Of a stretch of DNA of 64,000 nucleotides, positions 32,374-41,228 are shown piece after piece. Source of the stretch: Chersky-840 sp050011815 (GTDB lineage: Bacteria > Actinomycetota > Acidimicrobiia > Acidimicrobiales > UBA8190). Made by a program: the position numbers and the translations under genes. Each line of letters begins with the position of its first letter. Position 1 is the stretch's first letter. The stretch spans positions 1-64,000 of the forward strand of contig JBEKIJ010000009.1 of the NCBI GenBank assembly GCA_050011815.1, given 5' to 3'. The notes under the pieces are model-generated. The model worked only from the letters and a program-made list of their open reading frames with translations, had not been told where the DNA came from and searched no databases.

Positions 32374-32718
32374 TCACCCCCACGTGCCGATGTCCTCGGG
32401 CAAAACCAAGTCCATCGACAGGTCAGCGATGTCGGAGTCGTTCCCTTCGGCTCGGGCGACCTTAGCCAAGAGGTTCCGGCGAAGCGAGCGGGCCCGACGG
32501 AGCTGCACGGTGGCCCACCACTTTCGGATCGGCGTCGTGGAGGGGTCCCAAACCACGAGTCGGGCACGGGCCAGGCGCGTGGCTGCCTTGGCCGCCTCGT
32601 CGGCACGGAATTCCGTGGCATGTGACGAGCACAACACGCCGTCGGACGGTCGACCACGGCACCAGGCACCGCTCATCGGGTCCAGGGCCAGACACCGGTT
32701 CCAAGAGCGAGAGTGCAT
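32374..32718 (-). CDS. Hypothetical basic protein
   Basis: A 114-residue protein from the ATG at 32718 (a longer version from 32802 would start inside the direct repeat at 32790 to 32810). It opens MHSRSWNRCLALDPMSGAWC and GVLCSSHATEF, so three cysteines lie within the first 40 residues, then an Arg/Ala-rich helical middle and an acidic end (DIADLSMDLVLPEDIGTW). I do not recognise a family. It lies 111 bp upstream of the small kdp membrane protein on the same strand and could be the first gene of that operon. Confidence 0.45.
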   Translation of the reverse strand: MHSRSWNRCLALDPMSGAWCRGRPSDGVLCSSHATEFRADEAAKAATRLARARLVVWDPSTTPIRKWWATVQLRRARSLRRNLLAKVARAEGNDSDIADLSMDLVLPEDIGTWG

Positions 32719-32789
32719 GCCACCATTCAATGACCACGGGCCCGGAAGGTGAAGCGATTTCACGCCGTTTTTACGCGCCGAAGATAGGA

Positions 32790-32810
32790 ATTTATGTCGC
32801 ATTTATGTCG
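32790..32810. promoter_or_regulatory. Tandem 10-bp direct repeat, candidate response-regulator site
   Basis: ATTTATGTCG occurs twice, at 32790 to 32799 and 32801 to 32810, giving an 11-bp repeat step, one DNA turn. The stretch is clearly more AT-rich than its surroundings. OmpR-family regulators such as KdpE bind direct repeats with this spacing. It lies upstream of the kdp run on the minus strand, with TATCTT-like -10 material at about 32781 to 32787. No KdpE gene is in the window. Confidence 0.45.
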
Positions 32811-32943
32811 AGGTTTCCCGCGGGCTCTGGCACCGCGACGCCCGGAGAGTGGATCGGCGCTTGCCTTACCCCTGGGAGATGCTTGACGCCCCCCTTATCG
32901 AACCGGACGAACCGATCGTTCGACTCAGCGTCGTCGACCACCC

Positions 32944-34347
32944 TCAGGCCGGTGCAGATTTGTCAGAGCCAGTCTTGCTCAAGAAGCGCTCGAAGCGCAG
33001 GCGGATATCCTCGCGGTCATTCGGATCGGATACAGATTCCTCGGCACTCCGGTAAATCATTTCAGCCTGCCGAGTCAGGATGCGACGCTGTTCCTCTGAT
33101 GTCGTCTGCTCGGTGATCGAGGACAATGCGTCCATCATGCGGATGATGACAGCCGGCATTCCCCTCGCCGCCTGTCGAGGCTTGTCGAATGCCCGGTTGA
33201 CCATTCTGGCATACGAGGGATCGGACTCGATGAGTCGGACGCGCCCGAACCGGTCTCGATAAGTAGCCTCCGAGAGGGTCCGGCCTGACACTCGGGTCAA
33301 GCCGGCCGAGAGCCAATCAATGCACGTGAGCGCGGTGAACGTATCGTTCACCGCGGGTGACAGGGCCCGAATGGCGATTTCAACCAGCTGGTCGATTGCG
33401 AACACCGGATCTTGCATCAACGTTCTGTGAGGTCCGGTGACATGCGCCTTGGCAAGGGCCAATGCGACCTGTCCGGCCGCGCCACCGGGCCAGACGGTGG
33501 CGAGTGGGCGGCCGGCCACAACGAAATGACCAGGCCGATGGATGAGCCGAATGACCGAGTCCGTCTGGGCGGCAATATCCACCAACTGCGCGTAGCCGAC
33601 GAACTGCAGATACCCGCTCGTGGTCGCAGGGACGACGCCGCCTCTCTCGTCGATCAGCTGAAGAAGCTCGGGCACCGACCTGCCCGTTCCCACCAATGGC
33701 GGGCACTCGTCGATGGGTTGTTCGGGGAACTCTGCATCGATGGCATGGGTGAGGTCACGAGCGATGCCGGCGATCACCTCGGGTAGCTGAATCGACTTGG
33801 CGATGTGATGGATGAAATAGATGAGGACGGCCAGGTCCACGAGAAGCAGTGCCTCTGCTACGGCGATCGACAGACGAGGGACGAACTCGCCGCTGGAGAT
33901 ACTCGTTATGGATCCGAGACAGAGGACCGAGTAGACGAAGGTGCCCACGAAGACGCCGAGGGTCACTTGATTTCCTATGTCACGAATGAAGTTCCGCATC
34001 ATGCGGGGGCCGAACTGCTGCGACGCCAGGGTGAGTGCCAGGATCGTGATCGAGAACACGACACCAACGACAGTGATGACGGCGGCCGCGATAGTGGTGA
34101 GCACCTGGCGTCCAGCATCTGCGCTTCCGGTCTGTGCCCAGAACGGCAGTGTCAGGCGGTGATGATAGGCAGCCAGGTCGATTTCGAAGGTCGCCAAGAA
34201 CAACAAGCCCGCGATTCCGACGAGAATGGTTGGAACCAGCCAAAACGTTGTGCGGAGCGCTTCCCATCGCCAGTTGGGCAGCCGCCGTTGCCGGTCGTGC
34301 CAACGGCCCTCGTCGGGTAGACCGTTCAATCCTTCGCCGGGGATCAT
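32944..34347 (-). CDS. DUF2254 membrane protein
   Basis: A 467-residue protein of the DUF2254 family: four membrane helices in the first 180 residues (WLVPTILVGIAGLLFLATF, ITVVGVVFSITILALTLASQ, LGVFVGTFVYSVLCLGSI and a fourth), with the family signature QFGPRMMRNFIRDIGNQVTL between helices 2 and 3. A large cytoplasmic domain follows, with TGRSVPELLQLIDERGG and IRALSPAVNDTFTALTCIDW. Function is not established; a channel or transporter-like role is often suspected. It lies upstream of the kdp run on the same strand, 226 bp from the hypothetical gene, and may belong to the same ion-balance neighbourhood. Confidence 0.88.
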   Translation of the reverse strand: MIPGEGLNGLPDEGRWHDRQRRLPNWRWEALRTTFWLVPTILVGIAGLLFLATFEIDLAAYHHRLTLPFWAQTGSADAGRQVLTTIAAAVITVVGVVFSITILALTLASQQFGPRMMRNFIRDIGNQVTLGVFVGTFVYSVLCLGSITSISSGEFVPRLSIAVAEALLLVDLAVLIYFIHHIAKSIQLPEVIAGIARDLTHAIDAEFPEQPIDECPPLVGTGRSVPELLQLIDERGGVVPATTSGYLQFVGYAQLVDIAAQTDSVIRLIHRPGHFVVAGRPLATVWPGGAAGQVALALAKAHVTGPHRTLMQDPVFAIDQLVEIAIRALSPAVNDTFTALTCIDWLSAGLTRVSGRTLSEATYRDRFGRVRLIESDPSYARMVNRAFDKPRQAARGMPAVIIRMMDALSSITEQTTSEEQRRILTRQAEMIYRSAEESVSDPNDREDIRLRFERFLSKTGSDKSAPA

Positions 34348-34565
34348 CGAAGGCCCCGGGATCTGATCGACCCGCTCATGGCGCAGAGAGATCGAGTGCG
34401 GGAAGCACAGAGACCAACCGAGGCAGGAGCTGTTCGGAATGATTTGAATCGGTCATTGGCGCGCCCTCCTGGTCGCCGACCAGTCTTCCCGGCACACCTT
34501 CAGGGAACAGGCTAGCCCATCGCGGGGACCGGAATGACGGAGAGTTCCGCTCCCCGGGGGCCCAC

Positions 34566-35774
34566 TCAGGTCGGAGGCGCTAGCAACCTGTTTGCTCGCG
34601 CCACAGAGCCAAACCACGAGGCGCTCGGTTTGGGAGAGCGGGCGAATGTGGTGCGATCGACACTGTGGAGTCCGAATCTCGGCGCGAACCCGTTGGACCA
34701 TTCGAAGTTGTCGAGCAGGCTCCACACGAAGTACCCACGGATGTCCACGCCGTCATCGAGGGCGCGCCGGACACCTCGCAGGACCTGGGAGATGTAGGCG
34801 ATGCGCTCGGCATCGTCCTCGGTGGCGATCCCGCTTTCGGTGAGGAGGACGGGAAGACCGGAAACCGACGCGGCCCGCCGAGCACAGTGCTCGACTCCCT
34901 GGGGCCAGTACTCGTAGCCCATTTGTGTGATCGGGACTCCGGGCTCGTTCGGGGCTTGGCCTTCGGGGCCGAAGTGCACTCGTGAATAGCACTGGACGCC
35001 GATGAAGTCGTCGCCCTCAGCTCCCCTCATGAACCTGTCCTCCAGGATCTCCTGAGCGGCTTCCAGAACCCCCTCTCCGCCCGGTTCGGCCACCATCTCG
35101 TCCATCGACAGCGTCAGGCCCACAGGAAAGTCACCTGGTCCCGACCGCAGTGCCTCGACGGCGAGACGATGTGCTCGGACGATCGTCTCGTTCACGGCCA
35201 GGTGTCGGGCGAAATCACCCTTCACCCCCGGTGGGGATGACCCGAGGGCGTAACCCATGACGCCGATGAGGTTGAGCTCGTTGATCGTGCAGGCCCACCC
35301 GACGAGGTCCCCGAGATGGGCTGTCGCCCGAGAGACGAAACGAGCGAAGACATCGGCAGCGCCTTCGGCTTCCCACCCTCCACGTTCGGCGAGCCATATC
35401 GGGTTCGTGAAGTGGTGGAATGTCACGACAGGTGTGATGCCCCGCTCACGGCAGGCCGCGCAGATGCGGCGGTAGTAGTCGAGTGCAGCGAGGGAGAATT
35501 CGCCTTCGGCGGGCTCAATGCGGCTCCACTCCAGGGAGAACCGATAGGCCTGGAGGCCCATGGAAGCCACGAGCTGAACATCTTCGGCCCAGCGGTGCAG
35601 AGAATCACAGGCGTCGCCACTCGACTCGGCAAATCCCGAGTCGGGATTGTGCTCCCAGGCCCACGAGTCGTTGTTGACGTTGCCGCCCTCGACCTGATGG
35701 GCAGCGGTCGCTGTGCCCCAGACGAACCCGTCAGGGAATGCGAGCTCGGGCTCCTTGACGTCGGTTCCGTCCAC
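34566..35774 (-). CDS. Family 1 glycoside hydrolase (beta-glucosidase-like)
   Basis: A 402-residue TIM-barrel enzyme. Family 1 marks are FPDGFVWGTATAAHQVEG near the start, YRFSLEWSRIEPAEGEF, and FHHFTNPIWL. The acid/base glutamate lies in TINELN where TxNEP is usual, and the nucleophile in LLTESGI where TENG is usual. Both glutamates are kept but the residues next to them differ from classical beta-glucosidases, so substrate preference may differ. It ends in a WSLLDNFEWSNGFAPRFGL segment, the sugar-binding loop. Length is slightly short for GH1 (about 440). The gene stands alone. Confidence 0.9.
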   Translation of the reverse strand: MDGTDVKEPELAFPDGFVWGTATAAHQVEGGNVNNDSWAWEHNPDSGFAESSGDACDSLHRWAEDVQLVASMGLQAYRFSLEWSRIEPAEGEFSLAALDYYRRICAACRERGITPVVTFHHFTNPIWLAERGGWEAEGAADVFARFVSRATAHLGDLVGWACTINELNLIGVMGYALGSSPPGVKGDFARHLAVNETIVRAHRLAVEALRSGPGDFPVGLTLSMDEMVAEPGGEGVLEAAQEILEDRFMRGAEGDDFIGVQCYSRVHFGPEGQAPNEPGVPITQMGYEYWPQGVEHCARRAASVSGLPVLLTESGIATEDDAERIAYISQVLRGVRRALDDGVDIRGYFVWSLLDNFEWSNGFAPRFGLHSVDRTTFARSPKPSASWFGSVARANRLLAPPT

Positions 35775-35875
35775 GGCCGGTCACTGTACCCCGCAAATCC
35801 AAGCGATCGAAAGGGCGTGGACGTCCTGACCCAGTGCCGTGACGAAGGCGGGTAAACCTCTACGAATCGCCGAGC

Positions 35876-36163
35876 GTGAAACCACCGTGGCGGTCCTTCG
35901 TCTCACTCGTCGGGGAGAAGGCGGCGCTGGACGGTGCCGTGCTCTGGGAGTTGCCCCGGCAATCGAATGGGGATGAGCTCCGGGTGACTGTTCGGCAGTA
36001 CGACTGGGCTCATGGCAGTTTCATCGATGTCCTGGCCGGTGGTCCCGAGGTCAATCGGGTCCTGTTCGCCAATTCGACCGGAAGCGATCGGCCATGGCTG
36101 ACATCACCGAAAGCGCGAACGTCGGGGTCTCGTGAACCAGGAAGAGGAACCGGTGCTTGTTGA
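35876..36163 (+). CDS. Possible small hypothetical protein
   Basis: A 95-residue reading frame from a GTG at 35876. The first 65 residues look protein-like with GC-rich third positions (KPPWRSFVSLVGEKAALDGA, then VLWELPRQSNGDELRVTVRQ); the last 30 run antisense over the end of the cNMP-binding gene. It may be a truncated gene. No family recognised. Confidence 0.3.
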   Translation: MKPPWRSFVSLVGEKAALDGAVLWELPRQSNGDELRVTVRQYDWAHGSFIDVLAGGPEVNRVLFANSTGSDRPWLTSPKARTSGSREPGRGTGAC

Positions 36164-36524
36164 GCACTGCCAACACGGTGTCTGAGCGGGCGACAGCCGT
36201 GGCCATGCGGGGCGAGGAATCGACGAGAGCCATCTCGCCGAAGACATCATCGACTCCCAGGACCGCGATGACCCGGTCCGCGGTATGAAGTTCGATCTGG
36301 CCCTCGATGATGCCGAACATTTCCTCGCCCTTGTCGCCCTCTCGGAACACAACGCCACCGGCGGGGACTCTCAGAGTGTCTTGGGCGTTACGGAACAACC
36401 CTGTGACATGGTGGATTGTGGGCTGGGCCGGGCGAGCTGGGGCGTAGTTCGGATGTAGCTCCGGCGGGTACCATTTTCCGTCTGAAGCCATCCACCACCC
36501 TGGCCCTTGGGACACGTCACTCAT
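36051..36524 (-). CDS. Cyclic-nucleotide-binding domain protein with DUF2510-like start
   Basis: A 157-residue protein. Residues about 8 to 25 (GPGWWMASDGKWYPPEL) are DUF2510-like; about 45 to 155 form a cNMP-binding beta-roll, with GGVVFREGDKGEEMFGIIEG and the phosphate cassette FGEMALVDSSPRMATAVA, where Arg of SPRMATA is the expected ligand contact. No DNA-binding domain or enzyme domain is attached, so it may signal by protein contact. I use the ATG at 36524 (MSDVSQ); an upstream ATG at 36566 would add a non-conserved stretch. Confidence 0.85.
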   Translation of the reverse strand: MSDVSQGPGWWMASDGKWYPPELHPNYAPARPAQPTIHHVTGLFRNAQDTLRVPAGGVVFREGDKGEEMFGIIEGQIELHTADRVIAVLGVDDVFGEMALVDSSPRMATAVARSDTVLAVLNKHRFLFLVHETPTFALSVMSAMADRFRSNWRTGPD

Positions 36525-36658
36525 TCGCCCAACCTCCGCCTCGACCCGTCGCACCACCAGGCTCAATCATAGAAAGAGGTCGGCGAACCTAGCACTTCCC
36601 AGCCAGTGGATGCAGTGCTCGCTTCGCTCAGCAGTCCTTCGCCGTTGCGACGGACCGG

Positions 36659-37270
36659 CTATCCACCCGATGACGTTGGAGGCGCCAGCACGTCATCGAA
36701 ACGGGGGAGGCTGGACTTGTCGTCGAGGTCGTCGAATCCCACACGGGGCTGCCGGGGGATGCCGTGCAGGGGGTCTCCCCCCGAGGTCTCTGAGTGGACG
36801 GATTTGTCCACGTGGCCGTGGCTGGTTCGAAAAGCGGTGCAGACCGTCCATCGGGACAATCCTCCGGCGATGAGGACGCCGCAAGCCAGCAGAGCGACCC
36901 ACAAGCCCAGTTGAGGCAGCACCGAGATGGCAGCCCAGATCCGAAAGTACGGATCGGCATTGTGGACGTTGGCCAATCGTGCTCCCGCGAAGACACCCAC
37001 CAGGTTGAGCGGCAGGGCAGTGGCACCGAGGAACAGTCCGGTCCGCTTGATCCAAGCCAGGTGGATCATGGCTGTGACCACCGCACCGGCTGCGATGACC
37101 AACTCTGCGTAGGGCAGCACCTTCAAATCGTCCACTCCGACGAAGGTGTAGTTGTAGCCCCAGATCCTGCACCAGGGCAGGAAGGCGGAGGCGGCCAAGG
37201 CCGCGGAACCCAAGATGACGACGACCCGGAACCTCCTCGCGGCCCGGGTGGGTTCGGTCGGCACTCCCAT
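36659..37270 (-). CDS. Four-helix membrane protein of unknown function
   Basis: A 203-residue protein with about four membrane helices (about 15 to 35, 53 to 72, 77 to 95 and 112 to 135), an early FLPWCRIWGYNYT motif after the first helix as in other actinobacterial small membrane proteins, and a 60-residue soluble C-terminal tail rich in Asp, Ser and Pro. I do not recognise a family. It begins 7 bp after the Pro-rich reading frame at 37278 to 37532, which may be its operon partner. Confidence 0.7.
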   Translation of the reverse strand: MGVPTEPTRAARRFRVVVILGSAALAASAFLPWCRIWGYNYTFVGVDDLKVLPYAELVIAAGAVVTAMIHLAWIKRTGLFLGATALPLNLVGVFAGARLANVHNADPYFRIWAAISVLPQLGLWVALLACGVLIAGGLSRWTVCTAFRTSHGHVDKSVHSETSGGDPLHGIPRQPRVGFDDLDDKSSLPRFDDVLAPPTSSGG

Positions 37271-37277
37271 AGGTCGC

Positions 37278-37532
37278 TTATCGGCGCAGGTCGGGCTCCA
37301 GTTGAGCGACCTCTTGCCAGGAGGCCGGAACGGGGCTCACCACTGGCGGGGGCGGCATTCCGGGCGGGGTCGACGGCGCCGTGTCCTGTCCTGGCGTGGC
37401 CCGGCGCCGGTCACTCCCGGGATGGCCCGACGTCGACGACCGAGCCGTGTTCTCGGGGGTCTCATCGGTTCTTCGTTCGCCCGGGGCGTCCACGGTCCCT
37501 CGTTGGACCTCGACCCCGCAGGACCCAGGCAT
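37278..37532 (-). CDS. Possible Pro-rich hypothetical protein
   Basis: An 84-residue frame of low-complexity character (TPGQDTAPSTPPGMPPPPVV) ending in PASWQEVAQLEPDLRR, 7 bp upstream of the membrane protein gene. The ATG at 37532 has no clear ribosome binding site. It may be real because of the close spacing, or a chance frame in GC-rich DNA. The remaining part of 37533 to 37683 shows nothing else. Confidence 0.3.
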   Translation of the reverse strand: MPGSCGVEVQRGTVDAPGERRTDETPENTARSSTSGHPGSDRRRATPGQDTAPSTPPGMPPPPVVSPVPASWQEVAQLEPDLRR

Positions 37533-37683
37533 CGCCCGAGGCGACGGCGATGGCCGGGAGGAAGCCTGCGGGTAGCCAGGAGACCCCCGCCCCCGAGACA
37601 GGAGCCCGGTTCCCGTCGTTCGGAGTTGTCATGATTGACCGTTCGCGACAGCCGGGGGAGTACCACGTGGCTCTGGGAGGGAC

Positions 37684-38160
37684 ATGACGACGTCACTCGT
37701 CTTTTACGGCGTGCTCGGTGTGGTGAGCACCATCATCGCATTCGTCTCCAACCGACGCCTCTTCGCCGGCGGTGGTTCGGGGCCGGTCTCAGTCCTCGAG
37801 GGACTGTTCTATATCGTGGGAGCAGTGTCGTTGTGCCTCGGGTGGTATTTCAACGTCCGCTATGTCCACGCGGAGCCCCACACGGCGAGCTACGTCAACT
37901 ACACGAAAGCGCTCTTCTCCAACTGGGCCTCGGACTCAGCCGCTCAGGACTACACGATCGTGAACGTTGTCCTTTTGCCCTTGTGGACGATCGTCGATGG
38001 GCGGAGGCGAGGTATGCGGCTTCCGTGGATCTTCTTTGTGATGAGCCTATTCACCAGCCTGGCTTTCTCGATGGCCTTCTACTTGGCGTTCGTCGAGCGC
38101 CAGATCCGTTACACCCGGGCGGCGTCCGCCTCGTCCAGCACGGCGTACCCGCAGTTGTAG
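37684..38160 (+). CDS. DUF2834-like membrane protein
   Basis: A 158-residue protein with four membrane helices. The first half has an N-terminal helix (LVFYGVLGVVSTIIAFVSN) and a second helix (about 35 to 55); the second half matches DUF2834: YTKALFSNWASDSAAQDYTI, VVLLPLWTIVDGRRRGMRLP and a closing helix. Function is unknown. The gene converges on, and overlaps by 52 bp, the flavoprotein gene on the other strand. Confidence 0.75.
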   Translation: MTTSLVFYGVLGVVSTIIAFVSNRRLFAGGGSGPVSVLEGLFYIVGAVSLCLGWYFNVRYVHAEPHTASYVNYTKALFSNWASDSAAQDYTIVNVVLLPLWTIVDGRRRGMRLPWIFFVMSLFTSLAFSMAFYLAFVERQIRYTRAASASSSTAYPQL

Positions 38161-39677
38161 CCGGGGATGAACGTGATCCCGGGGCCACCGTGGCATCCCG
38201 CCCCGCACAGGTACAGACCCTCGATCGGGACCGGATTGTCGGGCCAGCCCCTCGGGCCCGGACGGAAGGGCCCCATGAACTCCGGCTGCAGCAGCCCGTG
38301 GGTGAAGTCCCCTCCGGTGCACCCGAACATGAGCTCGTAGGTGTAGGCGGGATAGTTGAACTGTCGCTCCACCAAATCCGGAAAGTTCGGTGCCATGGCG
38401 GTGATCTTGGTCACGATGCGATCCGCCATCTCGTCGCGTAGCTTCGACTGCTCTGCGTGGGTGGCGCCGATCGGGAAGTAGAAGGCAAAGCCGCTCGCCG
38501 CGTGCTTTCCGGGAGGAGCCAGATCGGGATCGCGCAGCGTCGGAATCTGAAGGTTGAACGACGGGGATGAGGGCACCCGTCCTCGGACGCAGTCCTCGTA
38601 GTCACGTTGCATCTGTTCCGCCGTGCCGAAGAAGGTGACGTTCTGGCGGGAATCACCCTCGTTGAGTATCTCGTAGGGAGCCGAATACTCCGGGAGGCCG
38701 GACAGCGCGAAATGGATCTGAAAGTAGGCGGCTCGATGGTCGATGGCGTCGATCCGCCGGACGAAGGACTCGGGCAGCCCGTCGCGGTCGAGCAACTGGG
38801 TGAAGGTTGCCGTCGGGTCGAGGTTCGACACGACGACCGGCGCGGTCACGAGTTGCCCGTCGTTCAAGACCACGCCCTCCACGCGGCCTCCGGAAACGGC
38901 GATCTTGGACGCCTTGACATGGCGCCGGAGCTCACCACCGTGCTGCTCGAACAGATCCTTGAGGTGGTCCGACAGGGTTCCGATCCCACCCCGTACCTTT
39001 GACATCGTTGCGTCTCCGGGTGATGCGAGCGCAAAGGCGAGGCACAGGGCACTGCCCGGCGTGTAGGGACCGCGATAGGTGGAGTTGACGGCCAGGAAGC
39101 TCAGCATGCTGCGGATCTGACCATGCTTCTGGTGGTCGGGGAGATACCGATCCACGACGTCCATCACGCTGCCGAACATGGCGGTGTTGATCGCCTCGCG
39201 TTCCTTTTCGTTCGACGCGCATGCCCACATCTCGTCGAGTGACTTCGGGGGCTTGCGGACATCGAACCTCCCGATCGCCCGTGCCGGCGCCTCGGCCCAG
39301 GCCGCGACTTCGGCCATGCCCATCACCGCATCGAGGCCGAGCGTGGCGCCGAGGTGCTCGAGCAGCCGGTCGGGGTCGCTATAGAGGAGAATCGGCGGTT
39401 GGCCTGATTCACCGATGCTGGCGGACTGGACCTCGGGCTCGTAGATGGGGCAGGAACCGAACCCCAGGTCGTCGAAGATCTCGCTCGGTATCGGGAACTG
39501 GATCGACCCGGCCAACTCGAAGCGGTAGCCACGAACCAGTTCCGTGGTCGATGCCATCCCGCCTATGAAGTGGTTCTTCTCCAGGCACAGGACCCGCATG
39601 CCCCCCCGGGCCATGACGGCAGAGGCGGTGAGGCCGTTGTGGCCAGCGCCAACGACGATGGCGTCGTAATCGGACAT
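38109..39677 (-). CDS. Phytoene-dehydrogenase-like FAD oxidoreductase
   Basis: A 522-residue flavoprotein of the carotenoid dehydrogenase-like (COG1233) group. It opens with the dinucleotide-binding fold DYDAIVVGAGHNGLTASAVM and LCLEKNHFIGGMASTTE, and closes with a second FAD motif GLYLCGAGCHGGPGITFIPG. The GAGHNG and closing GPG patterns place it with the soluble, non-carotenoid members (human PYROXD2-like). Substrate unknown. ATG at 39677. No carotenoid biosynthesis gene is in the window. Confidence 0.88.
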   Translation of the reverse strand: MSDYDAIVVGAGHNGLTASAVMARGGMRVLCLEKNHFIGGMASTTELVRGYRFELAGSIQFPIPSEIFDDLGFGSCPIYEPEVQSASIGESGQPPILLYSDPDRLLEHLGATLGLDAVMGMAEVAAWAEAPARAIGRFDVRKPPKSLDEMWACASNEKEREAINTAMFGSVMDVVDRYLPDHQKHGQIRSMLSFLAVNSTYRGPYTPGSALCLAFALASPGDATMSKVRGGIGTLSDHLKDLFEQHGGELRRHVKASKIAVSGGRVEGVVLNDGQLVTAPVVVSNLDPTATFTQLLDRDGLPESFVRRIDAIDHRAAYFQIHFALSGLPEYSAPYEILNEGDSRQNVTFFGTAEQMQRDYEDCVRGRVPSSPSFNLQIPTLRDPDLAPPGKHAASGFAFYFPIGATHAEQSKLRDEMADRIVTKITAMAPNFPDLVERQFNYPAYTYELMFGCTGGDFTHGLLQPEFMGPFRPGPRGWPDNPVPIEGLYLCGAGCHGGPGITFIPGYNCGYAVLDEADAARV

Positions 39678-40107
39678 CGGGGTGACCGTACATGACCGAC
39701 CAGGGGGAACGCACAGGCAGGCTGATCAGGGACTTCGCCGTTCAGCGCCTTGGGTCGTGGCCTCGGGGAGCCCTCTTCCACCCATAAGGGAGTGGGCGGG
39801 ATCCGCCGGCTCGATCAGACCGAGCGGATGGGGACCACCGACCACCCGGGTGGTACCTCGCATTGAAGGCGACGGCCCCATGGGAGAGTCTGCCTGTATC
39901 GAACGTGCGCCTTCAGTACGGCGGCGCCAGAGGTGTGCCGTATGAACGAATCGACCTGTCGAGAAGGCCCCCCATGTCTCTCATCGGCGTGATCTTCGAC
40001 ATCTGGATGCGCGTTGCCCAACGGGCATTCGACGCCATGACCCTGTCCGACCCCCTCGCCGCTCGCGGCGCGGGCCAAGACTAGGCCTCGAGGCGTCGGG
40101 TTCGACG
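39678..40107. other. Gene-poor stretch with one doubtful micro-ORF
   Basis: I see no convincing gene. A 36-residue + frame, MSLIGVIFDIWMRVAQRAFD onwards (39974 to 40084), is hydrophobic and amphipathic but has only a weak ribosome site (GAAGG). No strong hairpin or repeat was noticed. Confidence 0.3.
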
Positions 40108-40305
40108 ATGGCGAAGTCTACCGACAGAAGTGAAACGGTCATCTCGACCGTCGAGGTCGACGGTCTTGTCCACTTCGAGGCGGCGCGCATCGCACTTCGA
40201 TGTCACTTCGAAGCCGTCCTCGACCCCCGCCGAGCAGACATGGAACCGCCGGAATGGGTGTCTCACCCCGGCATCCCTCGGATGACGCGCCTCGGAGTTG
40301 CCTGA
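40108..40305 (+). CDS. Possible small protein coupled to receiver gene
   Basis: A 65-residue frame from an ATG at 40108 (MAKSTDRSETVISTVEVDGL). Its TGA at 40303 to 40305 is followed after one base by the GTG of the receiver gene (TGAGGTG), the layout of translational coupling. No family recognised and no strong ribosome binding site, so it may be chance. Confidence 0.35.
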   Translation: MAKSTDRSETVISTVEVDGLVHFEAARIALRCHFEAVLDPRRADMEPPEWVSHPGIPRMTRLGVA

Positions 40306-40306
40306 G

Positions 40307-40726
40307 GTGTCCCTCGGCAACGCCACCACCCATCAATCGGGGTACTCGCCGCCCCTCGACGCCGACGTGCTGGTCGTCGACGACGATGAAGGACTGCGCT
40401 CCACATGGGACGCCATCCTTCGTGACGCGGGCTACTCCGTCGTCATGGCCGAAGACGGAGACGTTGCCCTTCGACTTCTGGGAGCGCTGGTGGTCGGTGT
40501 CGTCCTTCTGGACCTGCGGATGCCTCGCCGAGACGGCTTTTCGGTGCTCGAGGCCCTGCCGGCCCCTCAGTTGGTCGTCCTCGTGTCGGCCGAGATCCTT
40601 GATCAAGCTACGCGAGCAATAGTGGATGCCAAGGTCGTGACCTACCTGGAAAAGCCGGTGCCTCCCGAGCGACTGCTGGCCACGGTGGACGCCACGCTGC
40701 GATCCTCACCGGTGTACCGCAGCTGA
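40307..40726 (+). CDS. Stand-alone response-regulator receiver
   Basis: A 139-residue protein that is only a receiver domain: ADVLVVDDDEGLRSTW with the acidic triplet, GVVLLDLRMPRRDGFSVLEA with the phospho-acceptor Asp, and VTYLEKPVPPERLLATVD with the conserved Lys-Pro. There is no output domain, so it works through a partner such as a kinase or phosphatase elsewhere. I choose the GTG at 40307, which has GGAG nine bases upstream; a TTG at 40298 is the alternative. Confidence 0.85.
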   Translation: MSLGNATTHQSGYSPPLDADVLVVDDDEGLRSTWDAILRDAGYSVVMAEDGDVALRLLGALVVGVVLLDLRMPRRDGFSVLEALPAPQLVVLVSAEILDQATRAIVDAKVVTYLEKPVPPERLLATVDATLRSSPVYRS

Positions 40727-40863
40727 AAGGCCCCAGGCCCGCCAGGGTCTGTGGACCGTGGCGGTCGAGGGGGACGGCGCCGAAGTGGTTCTACCTGGGT
40801 GGAATCTCTTCTACTGCCGGGCTCAGCGGGTGTCGATCTCTTCGGTACGAAAGGTTGGCTCCC

Positions 40864-41199
40864 ATGATGACCGCCCGAGTCCACAACTTCCACGTGACGG
40901 CGCCTCAGGTCGGCCATGTGGCGCAAGCTGTCGACCTGGAGCTGGCCCGTCTGAGGGGCCATCCCAACTTCCGCGGTCTGCTCTTTCTCGAACGTGGCGA
41001 TGAGCGACGGGAGATCACCGCCATCACGCTGTGGGAGGACAGCGAGCACGAGGAGACGGCGCGCCTGGCTGAGCAGGCCCGCCGGCACGTCGCCGCGGTC
41101 GCAGATTTTGGTGTGAGCACCAAGCTCTACAGCGTGCTCCGCTTCAGTGCCGAGGCTGAGGTCGCCGAGTTCATGCCGTGCTCGGTCGGGTCTCCCTGA
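40864..41199 (+). CDS. ABM-like small protein, paralogue of 17120 gene
   Basis: A 111-residue protein of the same dimeric alpha/beta-barrel kind as the gene at 17120 to 17452. Shared pattern: RVxxFHVTAPQ at the start, HPNFRGLLFLERGDERREIT, then AITLWEDSEHEETARL and GVSTKLYSVLRF. No catalytic residues can be named. Both copies place the GLLxLE strand and ITLWxxxE loop at equal spacing, so the relation looks real. Unlinked function. Confidence 0.68.
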   Translation: MMTARVHNFHVTAPQVGHVAQAVDLELARLRGHPNFRGLLFLERGDERREITAITLWEDSEHEETARLAEQARRHVAAVADFGVSTKLYSVLRFSAEAEVAEFMPCSVGSP

Positions 41200-41228
41200 C
41201 CCGGCAGGGATGAGGAGAGCAGGTCCTG

